Source of the DNA: Lactococcus protaetiae
Lineage (GTDB): Bacteria; Bacillota; Bacilli; Lactobacillales; Streptococcaceae
Reading direction: 5' to 3'
Assembly: GCF_006965445.1 (NCBI RefSeq)
Contig: NZ_CP041356.1
Coordinates: 992,001-1,056,000, forward strand
DNA length: 64,000 nt
A program made the position numbers and the translations under genes. Shown here piece after piece: positions 30,115 through 40,329 of the stretch. Below the pieces are notes generated by a model, which was not told where the DNA came from, did not search any database, and saw only the letters and a program-made list of their open reading frames with translations. Within the stretch, counting starts at the first letter, position 1; every line of letters starts with the position of its first letter.

Positions 30115-31658
30115 ATGGCAAATTATTCACAACTTGCGACAGATATTATCGCAAAAGTCGGTGGCGCAGAAAACGTCACAAAAGTTATTCACTGTATTAC
30201 CCGTCTTCGTTTCACTTTAAAAGATAAAGACAAAGCTGATACTGCGGGGATAGAAGCATTACCTGGTGTTGCAGGTGCAGTATATAATGCAAATCTCAAC
30301 CAATACCAAGTGGTCATCGGTCAAGCTGTTGAAGATGTCTATGATGAAGTGATTGCACAGCTCCCCGATGGATTAGCAGGCGGAGAAACAGAAGCTGATG
30401 ATGCAGGTGGTGCACCTGTAGGTGGAAGTAAAAATCCTATTGTCCGTGGTTTCCAAGTTGTTATTGGTACAATCACGGGTCTATGATTCCAATCATTGGA
30501 TTACTTGCTGGTGGTGGTATGATCAATGGACTTTTGGCTATGTTTGTCAAGGGAAATCATATCTTCAATGTGATTGATCCAACAAGTTCGACTTACATTA
30601 TCATTTCAACAATGGCGATGGCGCCTTTCTATTTCTTACCTGTGTTGGTTGGTTTCTCAGCTGCACGGCAATTAGCTCCAAAAGACGGAAGCTTACAATT
30701 TGTTGGAGCAGCTGTTGGTGGATTTATGATTGCTCCTGGTTTGAATCCTTTAACTCAGGCAACAATCAGTGGCACAAGTGTTGTACCTGCGCCTAACGCA
30801 GTGGCACATTTGTTAGGTGTTACTTTCAATACGAGTTATTTTGGAATTCCTGTGGCATTACCTAGTTATGCTTACACGATTTTCCCAATCATCGCTGCAG
30901 TCGCAATCGCAAAACCTTTGAATGCTTGGTTGAAGAAAGTTTTACCTTTGGCTTTGCGTCCGATTTTCCAACCTATGATTACTTTCTTTATCACATCTTC
31001 TATTGTGCTTTTAATCGTAGGACCAGTGATTTCTACACTTTCTTCACTTCTGTCAAATGTTATCAGTTTCTTTCTTGGACTTAATTTGGGTATTGCAGGG
31101 CTTGTCATTGGTGGATTCTATCAATGTTTGGTTATCTTTGGTTTGCACTGGCTCATTGTTCCTATCATTTCGCAACAAATCGCAGCAACTGGTGAATCTT
31201 CACTTAATATGATTGTGTCATTTACGATGTTGGCACAAGGTGCAGGGGCGCTTGCAGTCTTCCTGAAGACTCGCAAATCAGATATGAAAGGTCTTGCTCT
31301 TCCTGCTGCAATCTCTGCATTTTGTGGGGTTACTGAACCTGCAATGTATGGGATTAATTTGAAATATATGCGTGTCTTCATTATGAGTTCTATTGGTGCC
31401 GCTGCTGGTGGTTTGGTTGCTGGATTGATGAATCTGCGTATGTTTGGTTTCTCTGGTTCATTGATTGGTTTCCCTAACTTTATCTCTAATCCTAAAACGC
31501 ATGAAGCTCCAGCTGGTAACTTGGCTACATTTTGGATTGCATCTATTGTATGTATCGTAGTAGCAATGGTCTTGGTATGGTTCTTTGGATATAAAGATAC
31601 TGACGAAATGGGTACTGGCGTTGAAAAGAAAAATGCTTTCAAAGATGCAGTTAAATAA
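30115..31658 (+). CDS. treP: PTS trehalose EIIBC permease (frame broken once)
   Basis: Imports trehalose as trehalose-6-phosphate. The N-terminal EIIB domain has the phosphorylated cysteine in HCITRLRFTLKD (about residue 28), followed by the membrane EIIC domain with VGFSAARQ, FGLHWLIVPI and GVTEPAMYGINL. The frame breaks at GGG 30477-30479; one restored G gives IGTITGSMIPIIGLLAGGG and a protein of about 514 residues, the normal EIIBC length. It has a strong ribosome binding site (AGCAGGAGG). EIIA is provided in trans by 29402-29884. The assignment to trehalose rests on treR and the phosphorylase gene that follows. Confidence 0.88.
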
Positions 31659-31731
31659 TTTATAAATTTCATTTGGAGTCAGGGCCAGTGGCTTCTGGCT
31701 CCTTTATTTTTGAGAGAAAGAAAGGCAAAAA

Positions 31732-34068
31732 ATGACGGAAACGGATAAAGACTGGATGATCCAATATGATAAATACGAAGTAGGAAAACGTTCGTATGGA
31801 CAAGAATCATTAATGACTTTAGGAAATGGGTATCTAGGTTGGCGTGGTGCTCCTGTGTGGTCATCTTTTTCAGAACATCATTATCCTGGGCTTTATGTAG
31901 CTGGTGTGTTTAATTGTACAACGACTGAAGTTGTTGGTCATGATGTAGTCAATGAAGATATGGTAAATTTACCTAATCCACAGTTGATAAAAATTTTTAT
32001 TGGTAATCAGTTGGTTAAGTTTACTGAACAGACGATAATTAGTCGCCAGTCAGCAATTAATTTTAAGAATGGCACTCAGAGGGATAAATATGTCGTGAAA
32101 GTTGATGAGGGTAAGTTGACTTTGACAACGACAAAATATGTTGATCCAATTGATTTCCATTGTTTAGGATTTGAAGGAGAAATCCTTACAGACTTTGATG
32201 CAACACTTCGTTTGGAAAGCTTGGTTGATGGTTCAGTTTTAAATCAAAATGTAGAACGTTATCGTGCTTTTGATAGCAAAGAGTTTGATGTGCTTTCTAT
32301 TTCTGAAAATATTTTAGTGGCAAAAACAAGGACAACGGATATTGAGTTTGCGTTTGCTGTGAAGACAACTTTGGCAGGTAGTTCGGTTGTTTTAGCTGAG
32401 TCAGGGCATCAAGAAGTTTTATTAGAAAGTGGACAAGTTGAACTGCATAAAAATGTTCCTGTTCATTTTGAGAAAGTTATTGTATTAGCAACGAGTGCTG
32501 AAGAGAAGCAGCCTGTTGATTTTGTGAGAAATGAACTAGCAAAGTTATCAGTAAGCAAAATCAGAGAAAACAGCGCAATATATTGGTCAAAAGTTTGGGA
32601 AACAGCTGATATTGTCATTAAATCTGACGATAAAGATTTACAACGAATGGTGCGGATGAATGTTTTTCATATTCGTCAGGCGGCACAACATTTGGCAAAT
32701 CAATATTTGGATGCTTCTGTTGGTTCACGTGGTTTAACTGGTGAAGGTTATCGTGGTCATATTTTTTGGGATGAAATTTTTGTTGTGCCGTATTATGCGG
32801 CAAATGAACCTGAAACAGCGCGTGATATTTTGCTTTATCGCTTGAATCGTTTACGTGCGGCACAAGATAATGCAAAGGTTGATGGAGAAATCGGAGCAAT
32901 GTTTCCTTGGCAATCAGGACTTATTGGAGATGAACAATCGCAGTTTGTTCATTTGAATACGGTCAATAATGAATGGGAACCTGATAATTCGCGACGTCAA
33001 CGTCATGTTTCACTTGCGATTGTCTATAATTTATGGATTTATACTCAGTTGACAGGAGATTTGAGCATTTTACATGAGGGAGGTCTGGAACTTTTACTTG
33101 AAACAACGAAGTTCTGGTTGAATAAGGCTGTGCTTGGAGAAGATGGTCGCTATCATATTTCTGGTGTGATGGGTCCAGATGAGTATCATGAAGCCTATCC
33201 TGGAAAAGAGGGAGGAATTACGGACAATGCGTATACCAACCTCATGCTTGTCTGGCAGTTGAATTGGTTGACTGAGCTACAAACTAAAAATATGTTTGAT
33301 TTTTCAAATGTTGATGTGGAATGGCTAGAAAAAGCTCAAGATGTTGCACATAAGTTGTATTTGGATATTGATGAAACTGGAGTCATTGCTCAATATGCAG
33401 GCTATTTCGATTTGAAAGAGGTTGACTTTGCTGCTTATGAAGCGAAATATGGTGATATTCATCGGATTGACCGCTTGATGAAAGCGGAGGGGATTTCGCC
33501 AGATGAATATAAGGTTGCTAAGCAAGCAGATACACTAATGTTGCTTTATAATTTAGGTGCTAATCATACAGAAAAACTTGTAAAACAGCTTGGTTATAGA
33601 CTTCCAGAAGATTGGCTTAGAGTAAACCGAGATTATTATCTTGCGCGTACGGTACATGGCTCAACAACATCACGCCCAGTTTTTGCAGGAATTGATGTGA
33701 CGATTAATCAGGTGGATGAAGCAGTGGAGTTTTTGACTGAGGCAATTGGTTCAGATTATTACGACATTCAGGGCGGAACGACAGCTGAGGGAATCCATAT
33801 TGGGGTAATGGGAGAGACACTTGAAGTCATTCAAAATGAATTTGCTGGGGTAACTTTACGTGATGGTGAATTTGGAATCGCACCACAGTTACCAAAGCAT
33901 TGGTCTTATTTGAAATTTACCCAGCTTTTCCGAGGAAATAGAGTGACGGTTGAGATTTCTGACAAGGAACTTTTACTGACAGCTGACAGAAAGATGGTAG
34001 TCAGAGTGTATGACACGTTATTCCAGCTAGAGTCAGGAGAAACAGCTGTTTTTGAAGTAAAGCAATAA
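31732..34068 (+). CDS. trePP: Trehalose-6-phosphate phosphorylase, GH65
   Basis: Splits trehalose-6-phosphate with inorganic phosphate into beta-glucose-1-phosphate and glucose-6-phosphate, the lactococcal route. It has 778 residues. GH65 signatures: LGNGYLGWRG near the N-terminus, GEGYRGHIFWDEIF, and the general acid in VMGPDEYHE (about residues 483-491), then TDNAYTNLM and the TTAEGIHIG C-terminal motif. pgmB follows after about 440 bases and processes the glucose-1-phosphate. Two other GH65 enzymes occur at 56.6 and 62.3 kb; this one is tied to trehalose by its PTS neighbours. Confidence 0.9.
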   Translation: MTETDKDWMIQYDKYEVGKRSYGQESLMTLGNGYLGWRGAPVWSSFSEHHYPGLYVAGVFNCTTTEVVGHDVVNEDMVNLPNPQLIKIFIGNQLVKFTEQTIISRQSAINFKNGTQRDKYVVKVDEGKLTLTTTKYVDPIDFHCLGFEGEILTDFDATLRLESLVDGSVLNQNVERYRAFDSKEFDVLSISENILVAKTRTTDIEFAFAVKTTLAGSSVVLAESGHQEVLLESGQVELHKNVPVHFEKVIVLATSAEEKQPVDFVRNELAKLSVSKIRENSAIYWSKVWETADIVIKSDDKDLQRMVRMNVFHIRQAAQHLANQYLDASVGSRGLTGEGYRGHIFWDEIFVVPYYAANEPETARDILLYRLNRLRAAQDNAKVDGEIGAMFPWQSGLIGDEQSQFVHLNTVNNEWEPDNSRRQRHVSLAIVYNLWIYTQLTGDLSILHEGGLELLLETTKFWLNKAVLGEDGRYHISGVMGPDEYHEAYPGKEGGITDNAYTNLMLVWQLNWLTELQTKNMFDFSNVDVEWLEKAQDVAHKLYLDIDETGVIAQYAGYFDLKEVDFAAYEAKYGDIHRIDRLMKAEGISPDEYKVAKQADTLMLLYNLGANHTEKLVKQLGYRLPEDWLRVNRDYYLARTVHGSTTSRPVFAGIDVTINQVDEAVEFLTEAIGSDYYDIQGGTTAEGIHIGVMGETLEVIQNEFAGVTLRDGEFGIAPQLPKHWSYLKFTQLFRGNRVTVEISDKELLLTADRKMVVRVYDTLFQLESGETAVFEVKQ

Positions 34069-34078
34069 AGTGATAAAT

Positions 34079-34500
34079 TATACTAGTTCGCCTCTAAATC
34101 TACGCAGCAGATTTGGTAGATGAACTGCAAATATACTACCTTGCGACGTAAGGGAAAAGCGTAGATTTTCTTAATTAGAAAGTTACTGACAGAAATCTCA
34201 GAAGTCTGTCAGTAACTCGGTGATTGACAATTAATGCAAGCGATTGCGTTAAATGATATTATTTGATAAAATATACTAGTTCCACTTTAAAATTCAACAG
34301 GATTTTATTGATTTTAGTGGTAACTGTTTTATCAGTCTTCAGTGGTGAGATAAAACAGACAACGAGCATTGACCATGTAGTATGATAGCATGGAGATAAT
34401 AGGTGTAACGTGTGGTGCATGGAGTGTGTCATTGTCATGAAGTTAGACCGTATAGGATTTAATTAAATTTGTCCGCTTGAAGTTGGGCTAATAATTGATG
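34079..34500 (+). repeat. Two subfamily 3 repeat fragments, a palindrome stem and a cre box before pgmB
   Basis: TTATACTAGTTCGCCTCT starts at 34079 and ATACTAGTTCCACTTTAAAA at about 34262. Between them GTTACTGACAG (34182-34192) and CTGTCAGTAAC (34205-34215) form a stem without a T run. TTGACA (34224) is followed by the cre-like ATGCAAGCGATTGCGT (34234-34249). The second fragment ends near GTCATTGTCATGAAGTT. No gene is seen. Confidence 0.55.
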
Positions 34501-34510
34501 GAGGAATGTA

Positions 34511-35175
34511 ATGTTTAAAGCAGTTTTATTTGACTTGGATGGTGTAATTACAGATACAGCAGAGTACCATTTCCGAGCTTGGAAGGCATTGGCAGAGGAA
34601 ATAGGAATTGACGGTGTGGATCGTGCATTTAATGAACAGTTGAAAGGTGTTTCTCGGGAAGATTCTCTGAAAAAAATTTTGGCGTTAGGAAATAAGACAG
34701 TGTCAGATGAAGCGTTTGCATCGCTTGCGAAACGTAAAAATGATAACTACGTTGAAATGATTCAAGATGTATCGCCTCAAGATGTTTATCCAGGTATTTT
34801 GACTTTGTTGAAAGACTTGCGGAGTCTTGGGATTAAAATTGCCTTAGCATCTGCATCTAAAAATGGTCCATTTTTGTTGGAGAGAATGGGTTTGACAAAT
34901 TATTTTGATGCGATTGCAGACCCGTCAGAAGTTGCGGCTTCAAAACCAGCTCCAGATATTTTCATTGCGGCGGCGCACGCAGTAGGTGTTAATCCAGAGG
35001 ATTCTATTGGCTTAGAGGACTCTCAAGCTGGGATTCAAGCGATTAAGGATTCTGGGCATTGGCGATTGGTGTTGGTCGTCCAGAAGATTTGGGAGAGGAC
35101 ATTGTTGTTGTGCCGGACACTTCACATTATACGTTTGATTTTTTGGTCAAAGTGTGGTCTGAAAATAGAAACTGA
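34511..35175 (+). CDS. pgmB: Beta-phosphoglucomutase (frame broken once)
   Basis: HAD-family enzyme that converts beta-glucose-1-phosphate, the product of trehalose-6-phosphate and maltose phosphorylases, to glucose-6-phosphate. The nucleophile and acid aspartates are in FDLDGVITD (Asp8 and Asp10), followed by [20 protein letters not shown] and GLEDSQAGI. The frame breaks at GGG 35054-35056: one restored G yields [20 protein letters not shown] and a stop at 35173-35175, about 221 residues in all, the usual size. As given, the frame continues into unrelated sequence. Confidence 0.9.
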
Positions 35176-35187
35176 AGCTGAGTATAT

Positions 35188-35203
35188 CTGTCAGTACTGA
35201 CAA
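35188..35203. repeat. Dispersed palindrome after pgmB
   Basis: CTGTCAGTACTGACAA has one mismatch at the end. No T run follows, so a terminator role is doubtful. Confidence 0.75.
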
Positions 35204-35217
35204 AGGCTAATCTATAC

Positions 35218-35935
35218 TGTAATGGGAGATTCTTTCTCTCCCATTGATGTTAGGGCACAACCTCTAGGTGTAACAACTAAGCGACCTGTACGCAGCTAAA
35301 GCTGCAACAGTCTGCTTAACATCTTCGATATGAGGTCACACCTCCGCTTCGCTTCGTTATCCATTCGCTCTATCTCCGCTTTGCTGCGCTGTCGATTTCG
35401 CTAAGTTGCTAAAGCAACAAGCTCAAATCGCAATCGCTAAAGCGCTAAGACCCTAGGGCAGTAGAACGAAAGCAAAGCTTGCCATTTCGCCTTATCGCTT
35501 TAGCGAGTTGCGACTTCGACTAGGCACATTCGTGCCGTAGCGAGAATCGGCAGCGCAGTGAAACGGAGACAGTGCTGCTTAGCCCTCCACCTTAAAGAGG
35601 TGAGGGAGTTGCTACTCCGACTAAGTGCTTTGCCTTTTGCTCTTGTTGCTTTAGCAGTTAGCTTCGCATGACCCTAGGACATTTGTCCGTTTGCTTAGGG
35701 CTAAAGCCCCAAGAGCAAAAGGAATTGGCTGTAAGGCACCAAAGTGCCGATGAACATTTGTCCTCTATCTCTAAGTCACTAAAGTGACAAGAATAGAGGC
35801 AACGCTAAATGGCAATCAAACGGACAGCGGAGCAACGAAGTTGCGTAGACCGTTCATAGAACGGCGTGCGAAGCACGTAGCACCATAGTGAGGATGGACA
35901 GCGTAGCCCAAAGGCAGACACTTGCTTGGTTAAAA
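35218..35935 (+). repeat. Mosaic intergenic repeat, subfamily 1 (longest copy, about 720 bases)
   Basis: Begins with the hairpin AATGGGAGATTC/TCTCCCATT, then GTTAGGGCACAACCTCTAGG and CGCAGCTAAAGCTGC, and ends GACACTTGCTTGGTTAAAAT. It has many internal hairpins, including GTTGCTAAAGCAAC, GCGCTAAGACCCTAGGGC and CACTAAAGTG. Several modules occur two to three times, as if one element had been inserted into or fused with another. Confidence 0.85.
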
Positions 35936-36169
35936 TTGAGAAAGATTTTATATCAAAGTGTCTGTCTGTTCTAAGTTGATAAAGTAGCAAAATGAAGTGG
36001 TTAGTAGTAACTACAAGTGCTGTCTCTTTTTATCAGTCAATTTAGCGATAGATACAAAGAGTGTAACGAATGGAGAATGTTCATAAAACCATGTATCATA
36101 GTACTGTGCTATGGCGGTCAATTTATTGTCGTTTTTTACAACAAATTAGTTATAGTTTTATAAAAATAA

Positions 36170-36200
36170 AATCCTGTCAGTATACTGACAGGATTTTTTT
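36170..36200. terminator. Bidirectional terminator containing the 18-bp palindrome
   Basis: AATC, CTGTCAGTATACTGACAG, GATT, then TTTTT on the plus strand; on the minus strand the stem follows the hydrolase stop codon and also runs into T residues. Confidence 0.8.
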
Positions 36201-36974
36201 AACTTTCATTAGTGAGTTGGATTTGTTTTTCAAGCCATTGTACTGCCCACAACAACCAACGCTGCACAGATGGTTTAATATAATTGTCATCAGGCGCTGT
36301 AACTCTGTTAGCTAAAGACAGTCCATGAGGACCATCATCAAAAAAATGCGCTTCAAAAGGAATATGGTACTTAGCAAGACGATCACAGTATTTTAAACTG
36401 TTATAAATCGGAACACTGCAATCATTTCCTGTATGCCAGATAAAAGTCGGAGGAGTTGATGAAGTTACCATTTCTGCTGTATTATATTCGGCAGAGCTAG
36501 GAAGAGCAAAGTTGAAATGAGTCATATTATTTGGCCAACCAAAAGTGAAAGAAGTTACGGGGTAACAGAGAATGACACCTTTGGGTTTATAAAATTGATA
36601 CTGGTTACTGTACCAGGAGGCAAGATGTCCACCTGCTGAACAGCCAAGTAAAAAGATTTGCTCAAGGTTAATATCCCATGTTTCATAGTTTTCATGGATA
36701 AGTTCAAAAACATGATGAAGTTCAAGCAATGTTTCAGAGAGAAAATTATGAGTTGTTCCTTTATTCATGACTGTATAATTAAGGACGAAAACCTGATAGC
36801 CTTGTGCGAGAAAAGCAAAGGCAAGGGTTCTGATTCACGTTTGGAAATATGTTCATAGCCACCACCGGGACAGATGATGATAGACGGGAAGGAATATTGA
36901 GTCGGTCTAGGATTCTCCTGTTGATAGAAGTCCACCCAGGCTGTATCGTTAATTGTATGTCTTGATTTGTTCAT
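36199..36974 (-). CDS. Alpha/beta hydrolase, acetyl-esterase-like (frame broken once)
   Basis: A cytoplasmic esterase/lipase of the BD-FAE/acetyl-xylan-esterase type. The oxyanion segment is IICPGGGYEHIS, the nucleophile serine is in GCSAGGHLA, and the catalytic histidine is in DGPHGLS; the Asp is probably in the WHTGNDCSVP loop. The frame breaks at the G run 36825-36827 (plus strand); one restored base gives SEPLAFAFLAQGYQVFVLNY and a protein of about 258 residues. The leader appears absent: the -10 box ends 6 bases before the start. A cre box upstream suggests sugar control. The true substrate is unknown; deacetylation of a sugar ester fits the surroundings. Confidence 0.8.
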
Positions 36975-36980
36975 GTTTTT

Positions 36981-37031
36981 ATTGTATCAAAAAGGGGCAT
37001 TATTTTGCAAAAACAATGAAAACGAATACAG
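36981..37031 (-). promoter_or_regulatory. Leaderless promoter and cre box of the hydrolase gene
   Basis: On the minus strand TTGCAA (37010-37005), 18 bases and TACAAT (36986-36981), then 6 bases to the ATG. ATGAAAACGAATACAG (plus strand 37016-37031) matches the cre consensus at every fixed position except the last W. It lies just upstream of the -35 box, where CcpA can activate. Confidence 0.65.
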
Positions 37032-37278
37032 ATAATCTACTGGTATTTAGTATGTTGAAAAGCATTTAATATTGGAGTTGAGTTAAACTAACCTTGACGT
37101 AAAAGCGCACGAGTTTTGTCATTTTAGTGCATTAGCAGATGTAGGCATCTCATCTTTAGCGAAGAAATGTATGAACCAGCACAGAATTTTAATCCCACAA
37201 TAATAGTAATTTATAAAGAAAATGCTGAAAAGTGTTATTTTTAAGTTAGCTTAAGGAAAATGACATAGAATTTTCTGT

Positions 37279-37961
37279 ATGAAGAAATTGATTTATAGTA
37301 TTACTTTATTTACGATGGTAAGTTTTCCAATCGGGATACATGCGGACACCACTACCGGTGGACAGGAGACACAGACTGCTACAAGTGCTGCAAATGAAAA
37401 TACTCAATCGTCACAATCAAGCACATCATCAAGTTCGACATCAAGTAGCTCTAATTCGAGTGATTCAACTGGTACGGCAGAATCTACTCAAACGCCAGCA
37501 AGTACAACGACCGCGCAACAAAACGTCACAGAAAATTCTCAAGCACAAAATAATCAAACGCAGAGAGAGAATAATGCACAGGCGACTACTCGGAATACAA
37601 CAACTCAAGAACCTACAAAAGGTTCAACGACTATCATTAATGAAACAGTCAACAACACAGGAAAAAATTCAGCAAATATTTGGACAATTATATTAACGAG
37701 TCTATCAGCAACAGTTACGATTATTGGGGAGTTACAGCGCTCATTCGGCATTTCCATAAAAAAATAAAAGCTAAAAATGCTCCGAATGATAAATCATTGA
37801 CAAAAGTTGTGAAAAAATCACAAACAGAAGATTTTACTAAAGAAACAGCGATACTGACAGCCTCTCCATCACTGACAGAAACTCAAAAAATGAACTTACA
37901 AGCTGACAGAATTCTAAAAAACCAGAAAAAACAATCTGATTTCCGGAGAAGAAGGAGGTAA
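37279..37961 (+). CDS. Ser/Thr-rich membrane-anchored surface protein (frame broken once)
   Basis: Family not recognised. A signal peptide (MKKLIYSITLFTMVSFPIGI, cleavage likely after HAD) is followed by about 100 residues rich in Ser, Thr, Gln and Asn, then a membrane segment (about NIWTIILTSLSATVTIIGG) and a basic cytoplasmic tail ending FRRRRR. The frame breaks at GGGG 37726-37729; one restored G joins TIIGGVTALIRHFHKKIKAK and gives about 227 residues. Palindrome half-sites near the end encode LTASPSLTE and ADR. It lacks an LPXTG sorting motif. A weak -10 (TAGAAT) ends 7 bases before the ATG. Confidence 0.7.
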
Positions 37962-37997
37962 CTGTTGGGCGCTAAGTTTGTGTTGTGAAGTGCAGAA

Positions 37998-38200
37998 TTG
38001 AAGTGATTACTTCATCAGTGGGAGATTCTTTCTCTCCCACTGATGTGAGGTTGTAACTCCGCTTCACTTCGTTATTCATTTGCTCTATCTCCGCTTTGCT
38101 CCGCTGTCGATTTCACTAACCGACTAAAGTCGGAAGTTCAAATCGCAATCGCTAAAGCGGCAAGAGCAAAAGGCAAAGCACAAAGAGCCAACTGGTATTT
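37998..38200 (+). repeat. Mosaic intergenic repeat, subfamily 1 (forward)
   Basis: Begins TTGAAGTGATTACTTCA, hairpin CAGTGGGAGATT/CTCTCCCACTG, then GAGGTTGTAACTCCGCTTC and CGACTAAAGTCGGAAG, ending near GAGCAAAAGGCAAAGC. The other conserved end is missing; the tsaE promoter begins about 10 bases later. Confidence 0.8.
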
Positions 38201-38211
38201 CTCTACGCTTC

Positions 38212-38241
38212 TTGACGGTGTTGCTCACATCTTGGTATAAT
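38212..38241 (+). promoter_or_regulatory. Leaderless promoter of tsaE
   Basis: TTGACG (38212-38217), 18 bases, TATAAT (38236-38241), then 6 bases to the ATG at 38248. No ribosome binding site is present. Confidence 0.65.
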
Positions 38242-38247
38242 AAAATC

Positions 38248-38694
38248 ATGAAATTTAACGAAGAAGAAATGCTGAAATTTGCAGAGAAGTTAGGACGTTT
38301 ATTGAAAGCACAGGATGTGATTGTACTGACTGGTGAATTGGGTGCAGGTAAAACAACATTTACTAAAGGATTAGCTCTAGGGCTTGATATTCATCAAATG
38401 GTAAAAAGTCCGACTTATACAATTGTTCGCGAACTTGAGGGACGGTTGCCGTTATATCACATGGATGTTTATAGAATTGGTGATGATCCTGATAGTTTTG
38501 ATTTAGATGATTATTTGTTTGGTGATGGAGTCTCCGTCATCGAATGGGGCGAAATGTTAGGAACGGATTTACCTCAAAATTATTTAGAAGTTGTTTTTGA
38601 CAAGTATTCTCCTGAAATTGTTAATGACAAAGAACGCGAGATTGTGTTAAAAGCTCATGGTAAACGTTATGAAGAACTCATAGAAACATTATAA
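38248..38694 (+). CDS. tsaE: tRNA N6-threonylcarbamoyladenosine synthesis ATPase
   Basis: ATPase partner of TsaB/TsaD in making t6A on ANN-decoding tRNAs. It has 148 residues. Walker A is GELGAGKTTFTKGLA (about residues 30-44), followed by VKSPTYTIVRE and the HMDVYRI and VIEWGE motifs typical of TsaE. The start at 38248 (MKFNEEEM) is chosen because an earlier in-frame codon (38212) lies inside the promoter. The gene appears to be transcribed without a leader. The gene for an LCP protein follows, a pairing common in streptococci and lactococci. Confidence 0.92.
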   Translation: MKFNEEEMLKFAEKLGRLLKAQDVIVLTGELGAGKTTFTKGLALGLDIHQMVKSPTYTIVRELEGRLPLYHMDVYRIGDDPDSFDLDDYLFGDGVSVIEWGEMLGTDLPQNYLEVVFDKYSPEIVNDKEREIVLKAHGKRYEELIETL

Positions 38695-38799
38695 GTGAAT
38701 GTTGTAAGCTTTATTTTTCAAAATAATCCTAACGCGATATAAAAGTCAAATTTTATGATAATGAATGACTCCAAAATTGTCTAAATTTTTTCTTTTATA

Positions 38800-38827
38800 T
38801 TGTTAAATATAAAAAATTTGGTATAAT
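38800..38827 (+). promoter_or_regulatory. Leaderless promoter of the LCP gene
   Basis: TTGTTA (38800-38805), 16 bases, TTGGTATAAT with the hexamer at 38822-38827, then 6 bases to the ATG at 38834. Confidence 0.65.
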
Positions 38828-38833
38828 GCTAAT

Positions 38834-40227
38834 ATGAAACTATGGATAAAAACGCTCCTAATGTTAGGGAGTATCATTTTGGTGACAGGTGCCGCTGTTG
38901 CTGCTTATACACTTACAGTGTTAAACAGTACCACTCAAGCCTTTAAAATGACTTATACGAATGCAGGAAGTAAGCAAACAGAACAGGTCATCAAAGCAAC
39001 GAAACCTCTAACGATTTTGGTAATGGGGATCGACACAGGTGGAGCAGGACGTGGACGGCAGATTCATGGAACGGAAATTCCGACTCTCAAATCCTTATCA
39101 CGCTTGATCCTACAAAAAATACGACGACTATGGTTTCGGTTGAGCGGGATACCATGACGAATATCCTCGATGGCTCTGGAAATATTGTTTCTAAAGAAAA
39201 GTTGAACGCTGCTTATCCGTTAGGGTACAATGCAGGTGGGAAAACTAAAGGATTAGAAACAGGCGTTTCTTATGCGATGAAAACAATTGGAGAACAAACT
39301 GGGATTAACATTGATAATTTTATCACGATGAACTTTGATGGTTTGATTAACTTAGTTAATGACGTTGGTGGAATTGATGTGTATAATGACCCAAATTCTA
39401 TTGCTCCGAGTACACCTGACTATCCTAATCCCAAGCATGAGATTTTTATTTCAGATACCGAGCCCCAATATACTGTAACGATTCCTGCTGGAGAGCAACA
39501 CTTGAATGGGGAACAAGCACTTGTCTATTCACGAGACCGCCATCATCGAGTTGGTGGAGATTATGGGCGTCAAATCGCTCAACGTCAAGTTATTGAAGCG
39601 CTTATGAAAAAGATGCTTTCGCTTGATAACATTACTCAGTATCAAAAAATTCTTAACGATGCTTCTAAAGATTTTAAAACAAATATTCCAATTAATGCCT
39701 CTACGATTTCTTCTTTATTGGGTTATAAGGATTGTTTCAAGAAAGTTATTTCAATTCAAGCGAGAGGAGTGGGAAATATGGTTGATGGAGTCTCATATGA
39801 GTTCTTCCCTCAAGATGTATATCTCGCCATGCAAAATGCAATGAGACGATCATTGGGAGAGAGTACTCTAACGGTTCTGCCTTCGAATTTGATTACGTAT
39901 GAAAGTTATTTTGGGACAGCTTCAACTTATTATCTCCCTTCGGCTACAGTAACTGAAAACGGAAAATCCACGACATATGGTATAGACACAGAAGGCAATT
40001 TTGTAAATATTACTTCTCAAAACCAAGATGAATTCATTTCTGGAGCGACTGGAAGTGGTGGAGAGGCAAGCACTTCATCAAGCTCAAGTGGAACAAGTAG
40101 CTCTTCAAGTACAGCTAGCAGCTCATCTCTAGATTCTACAACATCAGATACTAACTCAGGTAGCGGTACAAGTTCTAACGACTCTAGCAGTTACGGAAAT
40201 AATACTGGAACTTACACAGGACAATAA
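38834..40227 (+). CDS. lytR: LytR-CpsA-Psr family protein (frame broken once)
   Basis: Membrane protein of the family that attaches wall polymers (teichoic acids or polysaccharides) to peptidoglycan. It has a short cytoplasmic N-terminus, a membrane segment (LLMLGSIILVTGAAVAAYTL), the LCP domain with ILVMGIDTGG, VSVERDT, NFITMNFDGLINLVNDVGGI, and LVYSRDRHH, and a C-terminal tail of about 70 residues rich in Ser and Thr. The frame breaks at GG 39053-39054; one restored G gives GRGTADSWNGNSDSQILITL and a protein of about 464 residues. No ribosome binding site is present; transcription seems to begin at the ATG. Confidence 0.87.
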
Positions 40228-40329
40228 TTGAAAAAATAAAAATAATATGATAAACTGGTTTCTGGAAGTCGCTTATGGGCAATCAGATTTTGCTGATTAC
40301 TCTGTAAGTTGCTGACAGGAACCATATTT

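Noticed and set aside
37340-37696. Second open frame of 118 codons overlapping the Ser/Thr-rich gene
   Set aside because: It is a frame shadow of low-complexity repeats; the product is artificially rich in Arg, Gln and His and has no start signal.
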